This document shows, piece by piece, positions 5,771 through 12,293 of a stretch of DNA of 12,293 bases. The notes beneath the pieces were generated by a model that worked only from the letters and a program-made list of their open reading frames with translations, had not been told where the DNA came from and did no database searches. The translations under genes and the position numbers were made by a program. The DNA is taken from contig JANYBU010000058.1 of assembly GCA_025360665.1 (NCBI GenBank), positions 1 through 12,293 of the forward strand, in the 5' to 3' direction. Source of the DNA: Nitrospira sp. GTDB lineage: Bacteria; Nitrospirota; Nitrospiria; Nitrospirales; Nitrospiraceae. Within the stretch, counting starts at the first letter, position 1; each line of letters starts with the position of its first letter.

Positions 5771-6199
5771 CTAGAGCTGCTTCAGGCTGTCGAGCCCCTT
5801 GGTGAAACGATTCGCATGAGACCGTTCCGCCTTGGCGAGCGTCTCGAACCATTCAGCCAGTTCAGGAAATCCCTCGTCACGAGCCGTTTTGGCCATACCG
5901 GGGTACATCTGTGTGTACTCGTAGGTTTCGCCTTCGATCGCCGACTTCAGATTGGCTTCGGTATTGCCGATCGGTACCCCGGTCGCCGGATCCCCGACTT
6001 CTTTCAAGAAATCCATGTGCCCGAACGCATGGCCTGTTTCTGCCTCTGACGTATCGCGGAACAAGCCTCCGATATCAGGAAAACCCTCGATGTCCGCCCG
6101 CCTGGCAAAATAGAGATAGCGCCGATTGGCCTGGGACTCACCGGCAAATGCGCCCTTAAGATTGTCATGGCTCTTGGTCCCTTTTAAACTGTTCCCCAT
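5771..6199 (-). CDS. Rubrerythrin-type diiron protein (no rubredoxin domain)
   Basis: The 142-residue four-helix protein has the ligand pattern of rubrerythrins: E21 (AGESQANRRY), E54 and H57 (SEAETGHA), E91 and E94 (EGETYEY), E125 and H128 (KAERSHANRF). These bind a diiron centre that reduces hydrogen peroxide or senses oxygen species in the cytoplasm. The C-terminal Cys-x2-Cys rubredoxin domain of classical rubrerythrin is absent, and the protein contains no Cys at all, so electrons must come from a separate protein; the adjacent Fe-S protein is an obvious candidate. The start is supported by a strong ribosome-binding site (AGGGAGGAGG, 5 bases upstream). It is the first gene of the minus-strand cluster, and a hairpin separates it from the Fe-S gene. 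Confidence 0.93.
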   Translation of the reverse strand: MGNSLKGTKSHDNLKGAFAGESQANRRYLYFARRADIEGFPDIGGLFRDTSEAETGHAFGHMDFLKEVGDPATGVPIGNTEANLKSAIEGETYEYTQMYPGMAKTARDEGFPELAEWFETLAKAERSHANRFTKGLDSLKQL

Positions 6200-6315
6200 T
6201 GCGTCCTCCTCCCTATGCTAAGAAATCGTACCGTTACCGTCAGCGGGATATTACCACTATGCCCTCAGTGATTAACAGAGTCATCCTCGTGGAATCAATG
6301 GGCCGTTGCGGCTCG

Positions 6316-6876
6316 TCATCCTGCCGATCGATACCGTGGCAACGCCTGTTCCATCTCGGCCAAGGATTTGTAGATGAGGTCCTTGGCGGACAAGATGGGT
6401 GCCGCAACCGGCCAGGGAATGGCGAGGGCCGGATCGTTCCAGATGATGCCCCGCTCGTCGCCCGGCGCATAATAGTCCGTGCACTTATACAGGAACGAGG
6501 CGCGGTCGCTGGTCACGCAGAATCCATGCGCACAACCTGGCGGCACATAGACCTGGCGCCGATTCTCCGCCGAGAGCTCGGCTCCATACCACCGACTAAA
6601 GCTCGGCGACCCCTTTCGGATATCCACCACAACATCGTAGACGGCTCCGTCTGTCACCATCACAAGCTTCCCCTGGGCGTGCGGCTCTTGATAGTGGAGC
6701 CCGCGCAACGTGCCTCGCATAGACTGTGAGTAGTTATCCTGAACAAAGGGGCCTGGAATACCGGCATCCGCGTACCGGCGTGCATGGTATGTTTCGAGAA
6801 AGAGCCCCCGTGGATCGCGGAAAACATCCGGTTCAATCAGCAATACGCCTTGGATATCGGTTGTAGTGACCCGCAC
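6316..6876 (-). CDS. rfbC: dTDP-4-dehydrorhamnose 3,5-epimerase
   Basis: The 186-residue cupin-type enzyme is full length. It epimerises C3 and C5 of dTDP-4-keto-6-deoxyglucose, the third step to dTDP-L-rhamnose for cell-surface polysaccharide. Diagnostic stretches are 'DPRGLFLETYHARRY', 'DNYSQSMRGTLRGLHYQ' with catalytic H61, the nearby K70, 'VYVPPGCAHGFCV', Y130 in 'FLYKCTDYYAPGDERGI', and 'WNDPALAIPWP'. The start codon is GTG at 6874-6876, supported by GAGGAG five bases upstream. The other rhamnose genes (rfbA, rfbB, rfbD) are not adjacent in this window, so the gene stands apart from a complete pathway operon here. Confidence 0.94.
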   Translation of the reverse strand: MRVTTTDIQGVLLIEPDVFRDPRGLFLETYHARRYADAGIPGPFVQDNYSQSMRGTLRGLHYQEPHAQGKLVMVTDGAVYDVVVDIRKGSPSFSRWYGAELSAENRRQVYVPPGCAHGFCVTSDRASFLYKCTDYYAPGDERGIIWNDPALAIPWPVAAPILSAKDLIYKSLAEMEQALPRYRSAG

Positions 6877-6927
6877 GATGCTCCTCTTCGTCTTCTTGTC
6901 TGTCTCTCATGCGCTGGACGGGCGCGA

Positions 6928-6980
6928 TTCGAAGTTCGGGGTTCGAAGTTCCGAAAACCTCGAACTTCGGACCTCGAACC
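6928..6980. repeat. Intergenic inverted repeat of TTCGAAG words
   Basis: The left arm (6928-6953, two TTCGAAGTTC words) pairs imperfectly with the right arm (6958-6980, TCGAACTTCGGACCTCGAAC) across AAAA; I count 17 of 23 positions complementary, and some mismatches are G-T. It lies after the stop of the gene at 7017-7424 and upstream of rfbC. No T-tract follows on either strand, so it may be an RNA end-stabilising or repeat element rather than a simple terminator. Confidence 0.55.
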
Positions 6981-7016
6981 CTCGCTCGTCCCGCCAGCCT
7001 CGCCTGTCCCACTCGG

Positions 7017-7424
7017 CTAACCCGACGCCGGTTGTTCGGGATCGACGATCTCGGGAGGATCGGGGTACAATTGCCCAAGCCGATCAATCAACGGCTTCGC
7101 AGCCGGCGTGCTCTCGTGGGTTGGCTCACTCACCGGATGGTCCCAGGTGAGGGTATGAATGCCTGCGTCGGTCAGCAAGGAACGGATCGTAGAGAGACAG
7201 GCTTCCAGCGTCAACTCCGTGCCCCCGCGGAGATCGAGCACACGCGCCTTGGGATCAGTCGGTGGCGCCTCGGTATGGATGAGCGCCCAACAGCGGTCGA
7301 AGAGAGTGACGCGGAGTTCCGACGGGACATTGAGTGTCGTGAGATCAGCCGTGCAGAGGGCCGACACGAACAGGACGAATTGCAAATCCGGCATCCAGGA
7401 ATTCTGGATATCCAACGACGGCAT
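7017..7424 (-). CDS. Protein of unknown function, 135 aa
   Basis: I do not recognise this family. The coding signal is good: the frame is uninterrupted, its amino-acid composition is ordinary, and the frame opposite looks like an Arg-rich shadow. The N-terminal half is a compact globular sequence (DLQFVLFVSALCTADLTTLN, then ELRVTLFDRCWALIHTE and VLDLRGGTELTLEACLSTIR), probably alpha-helical with one strand. The last 35 residues are Pro/Glu/Asp-rich and likely disordered. There is no signal peptide or membrane helix. The ATG at 7424 has no clear ribosome-binding site; the internal ATG 10 codons later (MPDLQF) is an alternative. It lies upstream of rfbC on the same strand, but about 140 bases with an inverted repeat separate them. 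Confidence 0.6.
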   Translation of the reverse strand: MPSLDIQNSWMPDLQFVLFVSALCTADLTTLNVPSELRVTLFDRCWALIHTEAPPTDPKARVLDLRGGTELTLEACLSTIRSLLTDAGIHTLTWDHPVSEPTHESTPAAKPLIDRLGQLYPDPPEIVDPEQPASG

Positions 7425-7583
7425 GGCCGAGTATTATCAATGGCGACCGGCACGGAGTCAACGGCACAATACCCCCGCCGCCTAACCCGCATTATTCATG
7501 AGCGCCTCTGCTACAATCGCCAATCCGCTGCTACGACAGGCCTTCGGCCGGCGGGCTCGTCCCTCGGACCCTCACCGTACTGC

Positions 7584-7694
7584 ATGAGTACGCATCAGTT
7601 ACTCACGGCTCCGCGCGCCGGTCTCGCGACGCGGCTCAGCGATTTCGCGACGAACCGTCATGAATCATGCGGGCTAAGCGGATGTCGCGATTGA
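7584..7694 (+). CDS. Possible 36-residue Cys-containing peptide
   Basis: A short frame beginning at ATG 7584 ends 19 bases before the MoaD/ThiS-like start. Its C-terminus reads 'NRHESCGLSGCRD', a His-x2-Cys-x4-Cys pattern. There is no ribosome-binding site, the frame is open far upstream in sequence antisense to another gene, and part of it overlaps a short dispersed repeat (7659-7676). It may be nothing; it is listed because of its position and Cys spacing. Confidence 0.15.
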   Translation: MSTHQLLTAPRAGLATRLSDFATNRHESCGLSGCRD

Positions 7695-7713
7695 AGATAA
7701 GGAGTGTCCGACC

Positions 7714-7986
7714 ATGATTACCATTTCACTGATGGGTCAGCTTCAAGCCGCCGATGGCGAACGGGACCTCGCCTGTGAAGTGCCATCCCCCATGTCCGTT
7801 CGCCGGGTGATCCAGCGACAGGGCATTCAGCTGCGCCATCTCCTCCAACTCATTCGCGAGAAGAAAGTGCTGGTCACCATCAATAAGAAGATCGCCAGCG
7901 AGGACTCACTGGTTCAGGACGGCGACGCGATTCGGCTGGTGGGGCATGACGGCATGGGCGGAACCGGGCTCGGTCCCTCGATGTAG
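7714..7986 (+). CDS. MoaD/ThiS-like ubiquitin-fold protein with C-terminal extension
   Basis: This 90-residue protein has a beta-grasp layout: strand (ITISLMGQLQ), strand (RDLACEVPSPMSV), helix (VRRVIQRQGI and HLLQLIREKK), strand (VLVTINKK), and 'LVQDGDAIRLVGHDGMGG'. MoaD and ThiS carry sulfur on a C-terminal Gly-Gly carboxylate. Here G82-G83 is followed by seven residues (TGLGPSM), so thiocarboxylate formation would first require cleavage, as in precursor-type carriers such as QbsE. No E1-like or JAB-protease gene is seen nearby. The start is well supported by AAGGAG eight bases before the ATG. The substrate pathway (molybdopterin, thiamine, tRNA thiolation or other) cannot be told from this window. 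Confidence 0.8.
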   Translation: MITISLMGQLQAADGERDLACEVPSPMSVRRVIQRQGIQLRHLLQLIREKKVLVTINKKIASEDSLVQDGDAIRLVGHDGMGGTGLGPSM

Positions 7987-8003
7987 CGAGGCTATAAAAG
8001 TAC

Positions 8004-8035
8004 AGGGCCGGCGCCCCTCTCGGGGCGCCGGCCCT
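8004..8035. terminator. Bidirectional terminator between convergent genes
   Basis: A perfect 14-bp stem (AGGGCCGGCGCCCC at 8004-8017, GGGGCGCCGGCCCT at 8022-8035) has the loop TCTC. On the plus strand it is followed by ATGGTTCTTC; on the minus strand GTACTTTTATAG follows, a better T-tract. It sits 17 bases after the MoaD/ThiS-like stop and downstream of the HU gene, so it can end both transcripts. Confidence 0.8.
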
Positions 8036-8108
8036 ATGGTTCTTCAAGCGGCGTGAATGAAGTCGGGCGAGGGCGCGTCACATACGATCTGCGCCGGACG
8101 ATCTTCGC

Positions 8109-8396
8109 TTACTTCTTCCCGAGGATCGCATCCTTGGCGGCTTTGGCCACGCGGAACTTGACCACACGTTTGGCCGGAATCTTGATGGGCTCACCGGTCT
8201 GTGGGTTCCGTCCCATACGGGCCTTGCGGTTCGCCAATACGAGCTTCCCGATCCCAGGCACCACAAAGACGTTCTTCGCTTCCTTGTAAGCCAGGGCGGC
8301 AAAGTCGTCCAGAAGCTGGACTGACGCCTTCTTGGTCAGCCCGGTCTTCTGGGCCATGTGGTCAGCAATCTGCGACTTGGTCATTGGTTTAGCCAT
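8109..8396 (-). CDS. HU-family DNA-binding protein
   Basis: This is a 95-residue nucleoid protein of standard length. The N-terminal dimerisation helices (MTKSQIADHMAQKTGLTKKA and LLDDFAALAYKEA) are followed by 'VFVVPGIGKLVLANRKARMG', the 'GRNPQTGEPIKIPA' arm that inserts into the minor groove with the kinking proline in RNPQTG, and the closing 'KFRVAKAAKDAIL' helix. It bends and compacts DNA without sequence preference. The start is preceded by a perfect AAGGAGG eight bases upstream. A likely promoter lies at 8525-8553. HU and IHF subunits are similar at this level; nothing here indicates IHF. Confidence 0.95.
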   Translation of the reverse strand: MAKPMTKSQIADHMAQKTGLTKKASVQLLDDFAALAYKEAKNVFVVPGIGKLVLANRKARMGRNPQTGEPIKIPAKRVVKFRVAKAAKDAILGKK

Positions 8397-8690
8397 ACGA
8401 GCAACCTCCTTAAAGAACGAAGATGGTGAAGTGTAAGTGAACTCGCCCCTCTTGACTCCGCTCAGACTCGATAAACATTCATGAACGAATAGTCGTGTCG
8501 CTGGAAGCGGCGAAAACCTGCGGGAGTCTATCCAAGCGCTCGGAAGCTGTCAACCAGAAAAACACAAGCCAGGCGTAGGGAAAAGCCTTCACGGCCTCTT
8601 GCAGTTTCAAGACCAGCCCACGTACAGTGCACAATTACATAACATTCGTGAGTCACTATTACCGTATACCGTAGCCTCGGAGTCGCTAGC
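8397..8690. other. Divergent intergenic region between HU and the gene at 8691
   Basis: I see no gene in these 294 bases. The region must hold the promoters of both flanking genes, which are divergent. A good candidate exists for HU (8525-8553). For the plus-strand gene only a weak TATACC at 8665-8670 is visible. Confidence 0.6.
8525..8553 (-). promoter_or_regulatory. Sigma70-type promoter, probably for the HU gene
   Basis: On the minus strand a perfect TTGACA (8553-8548) is followed after 17 bases by TAGACT (8530-8525), four of six matches to TATAAT. The HU start lies about 130 bases downstream, giving a leader of about 120 bases. Confidence 0.4.
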
Positions 8691-9248
8691 ATGGCGAAAG
8701 AACTACCCATTCTGCCATCGACCGCCCAACCGGACGACACCGCGCAGGCAGAGCTGTACCAGTATTCTCGCGTGTTTTGTCAGAAGGAAAACTCACCCCC
8801 GCTCCGTTTGCTCTTAGAGTTTCTCAAGTCACGTGGTCAGACGCCGATTACTCCGCCGGACATGGACGAAACCCTGTTGGATGAATGGGCCTGGGTTCAG
8901 GTAACGCTCGGGTACGATCGCGATCGAAAACCGATTCAAGTGTTCTGTGTCCGTGATCGAGGCACCTATCAAGACGTGTTCGACACAGAGAAGCAGCAGT
9001 TCGTAAACCTCCTCTCCGCTCACGACGACCTCGAAGCAGGACTCGTGCGCGAGTACGTAGAGCGCGCGCGGTTTGTGCTCACCACTCGGTTCGCCAAGAA
9101 TGATATGACCGATGAGGGCTATGACTTTAACGGATGGATCTTGGAGTTCTACCAAGAGCAGTGCAACGGAATTGTCCAGATCGATAACCAGGGCTTCTAC
9201 TCACCCAAAGGCGATCTCACCGTTGACCTCTCCATCAAAGAGGAATGA
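8691..9248 (+). CDS. Protein of unknown function, 185 aa
   Basis: I do not recognise a family. The protein is soluble and acidic, with no signal peptide or membrane segment. A disordered-looking N-terminus (1-20) leads to a helical region (LYQYSRVFCQKENSPPLRLL, LEFLKSRG). An alternating strand and turn region follows (WVQVTLGYDRDRKPIQVFCV), then 'FVNLLSAHDDLEAGLVREYV', and finally 'FNGWILEFYQEQCNGIVQID' and 'GFYSPKGDLTVDLSIKEE'. The mix of amphipathic strands and helices indicates a real globular protein. The start has only a short CGGAG before it. It is followed after 6 bases by the cysteine-cluster gene on the same strand, so the two are very likely one operon. Confidence 0.72.
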   Translation: MAKELPILPSTAQPDDTAQAELYQYSRVFCQKENSPPLRLLLEFLKSRGQTPITPPDMDETLLDEWAWVQVTLGYDRDRKPIQVFCVRDRGTYQDVFDTEKQQFVNLLSAHDDLEAGLVREYVERARFVLTTRFAKNDMTDEGYDFNGWILEFYQEQCNGIVQIDNQGFYSPKGDLTVDLSIKEE

Positions 9249-9254
9249 GCCGCC

Positions 9255-9911
9255 GTGGCAGGTCCGACTCCGTCCAACCCTGCTCCGCTATATCAAAAAA
9301 CTGACCACTGGTTTCAGCGGGCAACCGCCGCCCTGCTCGGTGAAGTTCCCTGCCGACTCGGCTGCACCAGCTGTTGCATCGGCCCCTTTCCGATCACTCT
9401 CCTAGACGTCCACACCCTCCAACAGGGACTCGCCGGCCTCCCACCGGACCACCGCCATCGTATCGAACAGCGGGCCATCGAGCACACCGCCGCGATGGAA
9501 ACCGCCTTCCCACAACTGACCCACACCGATCTTCTCGACAATTGGTCCGATCAGGAGATCGACCGGTTGGTCACAGAGTTTGACCATCATCCTTGTCCAG
9601 CGCTAGAGGAGAACGGACACTGTGGCGTCTACCATCACCGCCCGCTGGTCTGCCGATCGATGGGCATCCCGACAGAAGATCGCGGCCTGGCCCATGGCGC
9701 ATGCGAGGTCCAAACCTTCATCCCCATTTTGCGACTCCCGTCCGCATTCCGAGAAGAGGAAGTTCGCTTAGTGCAGGAAGAAGCCGCCTCACTGGATGCA
9801 CTTCGTCTGGCCACCGGATCAACAGGAGAGGAGGTATTCCTGCCCTACGGATTCTTACACCGCGAGACTCGCGAGACATGCGAGAAAAGCGGGACGGGTG
9901 AGGCGGTCTGA
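9255..9911 (+). CDS. YkgJ-type cysteine-cluster protein
   Basis: The 218-residue protein begins with GTG at 9255, six bases after the preceding stop, with AGAGGA a little upstream. It has the family pattern: C33-x3-C37-x2-C40-C41 near the N-terminus, then C114-P-A-L...C123-G-V-Y-H-H-R-P-L-V-C133-R-S-M and C150. These eight Cys resemble the zinc or Fe-S binding set of the YkgJ/UPF0153 family, whose function is unresolved and whose metal is argued over. The C-terminal 17 or so residues (from HRETRETCEKS onward) are encoded inside the left arm of a large intergenic inverted repeat, so this tail is probably an accidental extension into a repeat. It is co-transcribed with the unrecognised gene at 8691-9248. 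Confidence 0.82.
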   Translation: MAGPTPSNPAPLYQKTDHWFQRATAALLGEVPCRLGCTSCCIGPFPITLLDVHTLQQGLAGLPPDHRHRIEQRAIEHTAAMETAFPQLTHTDLLDNWSDQEIDRLVTEFDHHPCPALEENGHCGVYHHRPLVCRSMGIPTEDRGLAHGACEVQTFIPILRLPSAFREEEVRLVQEEAASLDALRLATGSTGEEVFLPYGFLHRETRETCEKSGTGEAV

Positions 9912-9976
9912 AGACTGAAAGCTGAAGTGTTTGGAACTTCGTGTCGCGCTTTTCCCGCCCGTCTCGCCCGTCTCGC
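9862..9976. repeat. Large inverted repeat with 32-base arms of GCGAGAC words
   Basis: The left arm (9862-9893: GCGAGAC-TC-GCGAGAC-AT then GCGAGAAAAGCGGG) matches the reverse complement of the right arm (9945-9976) at 26 of 32 positions; both have two GCGAGAC units and a GAAAAGCG unit in the same spacing. The arms are separated by 51 bases. It overlaps the 3' end of the cysteine-cluster gene and may terminate or stabilise its transcript; there is no T-tract. Confidence 0.7.
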
Positions 9977-10075
9977 TTGAGTCAGGCATCGCCCTTGCCA
10001 GCGGCGGGCATGACTGATGCGGGCTAGACAGAGGCTGAAACCCTGTGCTACTGTCACCGACCTTGGTTGCGGGGA

Positions 10076-10152
10076 GCGCCTGTAGCTCAGCTGGATAGAG
10101 CATCAGCCTCCGGAGCTGAGGGCCACAGGTTCAAATCCTGTCAGGCGCACCA
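10076..10152 (+). tRNA. tRNA-Arg (anticodon CCG)
   Basis: A complete cloverleaf is visible: acceptor GCGCCTG/CAGGCGC, D arm GCTC/GAGC, anticodon stem TCAGC/GCTGA with loop CTCCGGA (anticodon CCG at 10110-10112), T arm ACAGG-TTCAAAT-CCTGT, discriminator A and encoded CCA. It reads CGG codons. A second tRNA follows 56 bases later on the same strand. Confidence 0.97.
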
Positions 10153-10208
10153 GCAAACAGGCAAGGGACAGTAGCCGCACACAGATATCCGCTACACACA
10201 TACCCGGT

Positions 10209-11482
<1,274 letters not shown>

Positions 11483-11495
<13 letters not shown>

Positions 11496-11692
11496 GATGA
11501 CCGTCCTTTCTGCTGTCGGGCTCGCTCGTGGGCCGCAAACAATCGAATGAAGCGGGCCATCGTTTCGGTGATGATCACTTCGTCACGTTCCCACCGGGCC
11601 ACACTGTTCAGGGCCACCGCCAACCGTTCAGCAAGCTCACGCTGCGTCAACCCTAAGCGTGCCCGGATCCGTTTGAGCTCGATCCCCTTCAT
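11483..11692 (-). CDS. XRE-family transcriptional regulator, 69 aa
   Basis: This small protein is one Cro/C1-type helix-turn-helix: helices IELKRIRARLG, LTQRELAERLAV, ALNSVARWERD and a fourth helix ETMARFIRLFAAHERA. The 'SVARWERD' recognition helix and the TQRELA motif are typical. It probably represses or activates the integrase operon. Its promoter (11700-11729) overlaps the palindrome ATGTATACAT, which is a natural operator for self-control. No Shine-Dalgarno sequence precedes the ATG and the predicted transcription start falls almost on it, so translation is likely leaderless. The stop overlaps the integrase start by 13 bases, coupling their translation. Confidence 0.88.
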
Positions 11693-11698
11693 GGAGAG

Positions 11699-11718
11699 AT
11701 GTATACATTATGTATATT
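11699..11718. promoter_or_regulatory. Palindromic operator of the XRE regulator
   Basis: A perfect 10-bp palindrome ATGTATACAT (11699-11708) is followed by a near copy of the same word, ATGTATAT (11711-11718). The first covers the -10 region of the promoter. Two adjacent sites suit cooperative binding of a small repressor. Confidence 0.5.
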
Positions 11719-11729
11719 CATGCTGTCAA
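11700..11729 (-). promoter_or_regulatory. Promoter for the XRE-integrase operon
   Basis: The minus strand carries a perfect TTGACA (11729-11724) and, after an 18-base spacer, TATACA (11705-11700). The predicted start of transcription lies about 7 bases further, at or next to the ATG of the regulator (11692). The -35 lies at the 3' end of the upstream HTH gene. Confidence 0.55.
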
Positions 11730-12067
11730 GTCCCGCCCGCCGCCATCCACGTGGCGAGCACCGCTGGATCCAGCCGCACATATTTGCCGACCTTCACGGC
11801 GGGGAGCCGGCCCTGTCTGATGAGCTCATAGACCTGCACCTTCGAGACGTGCAATTGGTCCGCCGCCTGCGCCACGGTCAGCAACGGCTTGGCGGCCAGC
11901 CGCACGGGTGGCTCGACCGTCGCGGCCATGAGCCGACTCCAGAGCCGGGCTTTGACGCGCTCGATCTCCCCAACGAGCTGGCAACACGCCTCGGGGGGTA
12001 GCGCGTCAATCGCGGCCTCCAGCTTCGCCATTAGCTCGATGGTCCCGTGACTCATGCTGTCGCTCAT
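11726..12067 (-). CDS. Excisionase-like helix-turn-helix protein
   Basis: The start at 12067 shares its A with the preceding terminase stop (TGATG), favouring it over the longer frame to 12124, and gives 113 residues. The C-terminal 50 residues are a winged helix-turn-helix of the excisionase/MerR type (HTH_17): 'LLTVAQAADQLHVSKVQVYE', 'LIRQGRLPAVKVGKYVRLDP' and a last 'AVLATWMAA' helix. Such proteins bend DNA at attachment sites to steer excision, or act as transcription factors. The N-terminal 55 residues are a separate helical, leucine-rich region that could mediate dimerisation. It lies between terminase and regulator genes, all on the same strand. Confidence 0.8.
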   Translation of the reverse strand: MSDSMSHGTIELMAKLEAAIDALPPEACCQLVGEIERVKARLWSRLMAATVEPPVRLAAKPLLTVAQAADQLHVSKVQVYELIRQGRLPAVKVGKYVRLDPAVLATWMAAGGT

Positions 12068-12291
12068 CAGGCGTACCCACCGTGTCGTGGGGGCACCGGC
12101 TCGCCATTGTTCGTGATGACGCACGGCGCGGGCTTCTGCGCCGCCTGGGCTGCCTCGTAGAGCTCCTTGTAATAGCCCAGCAGCCCGGGCTCCCCGTCCT
12201 GGCGGAGGAGACTCATCACGCCCGCGACCGCGTTGGGTAAATCGTCGTGTCGGCCCGGCGCATGGTCGATCGAGTCCCGGCCGCCACGTGC
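12067..12291 (-). CDS. Phage terminase large subunit, C-terminal fragment (cut by window edge)
   Basis: The frame is open from the right edge and gives 74 residues. It begins 'ARGGRDSIDHAPGRHDDLPN' and continues 'AVAGVMSLLRQDG'. The sequence 'GRDSIDH-x4-HDDLxNAVAG' is the final segment of the TerL nuclease domain (RNase H fold), where the HDD aspartates complete the metal-binding site that cuts concatemeric phage DNA. The rest, including the ATPase, lies beyond the window. A tail of about 40 residues rich in Ala, Gln and Pro follows. Its stop overlaps the next start as TGATG, so translation is probably coupled. Confidence 0.78.
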   Translation of the reverse strand, partial: ARGGRDSIDHAPGRHDDLPNAVAGVMSLLRQDGEPGLLGYYKELYEAAQAAQKPAPCVITNNGEPVPPRHGGYA

Positions 12292-12293
12292 GG

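Noticed and set aside
6909..7694. 261-codon open frame on the plus strand
   Set aside because: It is antisense to the gene at 7017-7424 and crosses an inverted repeat; its Arg-rich composition is that of a shadow frame in GC-rich DNA.

Overview
The window looks like a chromosomal segment of a Nitrospira-like bacterium (phylum Nitrospirota). This rests on the gene mix, the moderately GC-rich coding sequence, and intergenic hairpins built from short tandem words (GAAAGTC, TTCGAAG, GCGAGAC) of a kind I associate with these genomes. The assignment is an inference; there is no rRNA or other marker gene here. From about 10.28 kb to the right edge the chromosome is interrupted by an integrated phage-like element.

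Layout. 1-640: the 3' end of a redoxin gene, a hairpin terminator, and a small thioredoxin-like protein (CEPC). 640-1920: an AT-rich leader with palindromes, then an exported protein with a signal peptide, a coiled coil and a YadA-head-like repeat region, closed by a strong terminator. 1936-2270 (minus): no intact gene, but decayed coding remnants including a single-base frameshift. 2365-2529: a GC-rich stretch that folds into a nested rod and may be a structured RNA. 2551-6199 (minus): a cluster transcribed toward the left: rubrerythrin, a two-[4Fe-4S]/CCG-domain protein, DUF3501, a tandem 6-pyruvoyl-tetrahydropterin-synthase-like protein, and an exported NTF2-like protein. Three of these are tightly packed (4-base overlap, then 1-base gap). 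6316-7424 (minus): dTDP-4-dehydrorhamnose 3,5-epimerase and an unrecognised protein. 7714-8396: a MoaD/ThiS-like protein convergent with an HU protein, sharing a 14-bp-stem terminator. 8691-9911 (plus): an unrecognised protein and a YkgJ-type cysteine-cluster protein. 10076-10284: tRNA-Arg(CCG) and tRNA-Lys(CTT). 10215-12293 (minus): tyrosine integrase, XRE regulator, excisionase-like HTH protein and the C-terminal end of a phage terminase large subunit.

How it fits together. The left and middle parts are rich in redox functions: redoxin, thioredoxin, rubrerythrin and Fe-S proteins. The rubrerythrin, CCG Fe-S protein and DUF3501 form a recurring gene set whose biochemical role is, to my knowledge, unknown. 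Here the set is extended by a pterin-enzyme fusion, and this is the best candidate for an undescribed system. The right end is an integration junction: the integrase reads into tRNA-Lys on the opposite strand, so the last 23 or so integrase codons lie within the tRNA gene. This indicates that the tRNA gene was the attachment site. The regulator gene in the element has a consensus-like promoter overlapping a palindromic operator, and its message is probably leaderless.
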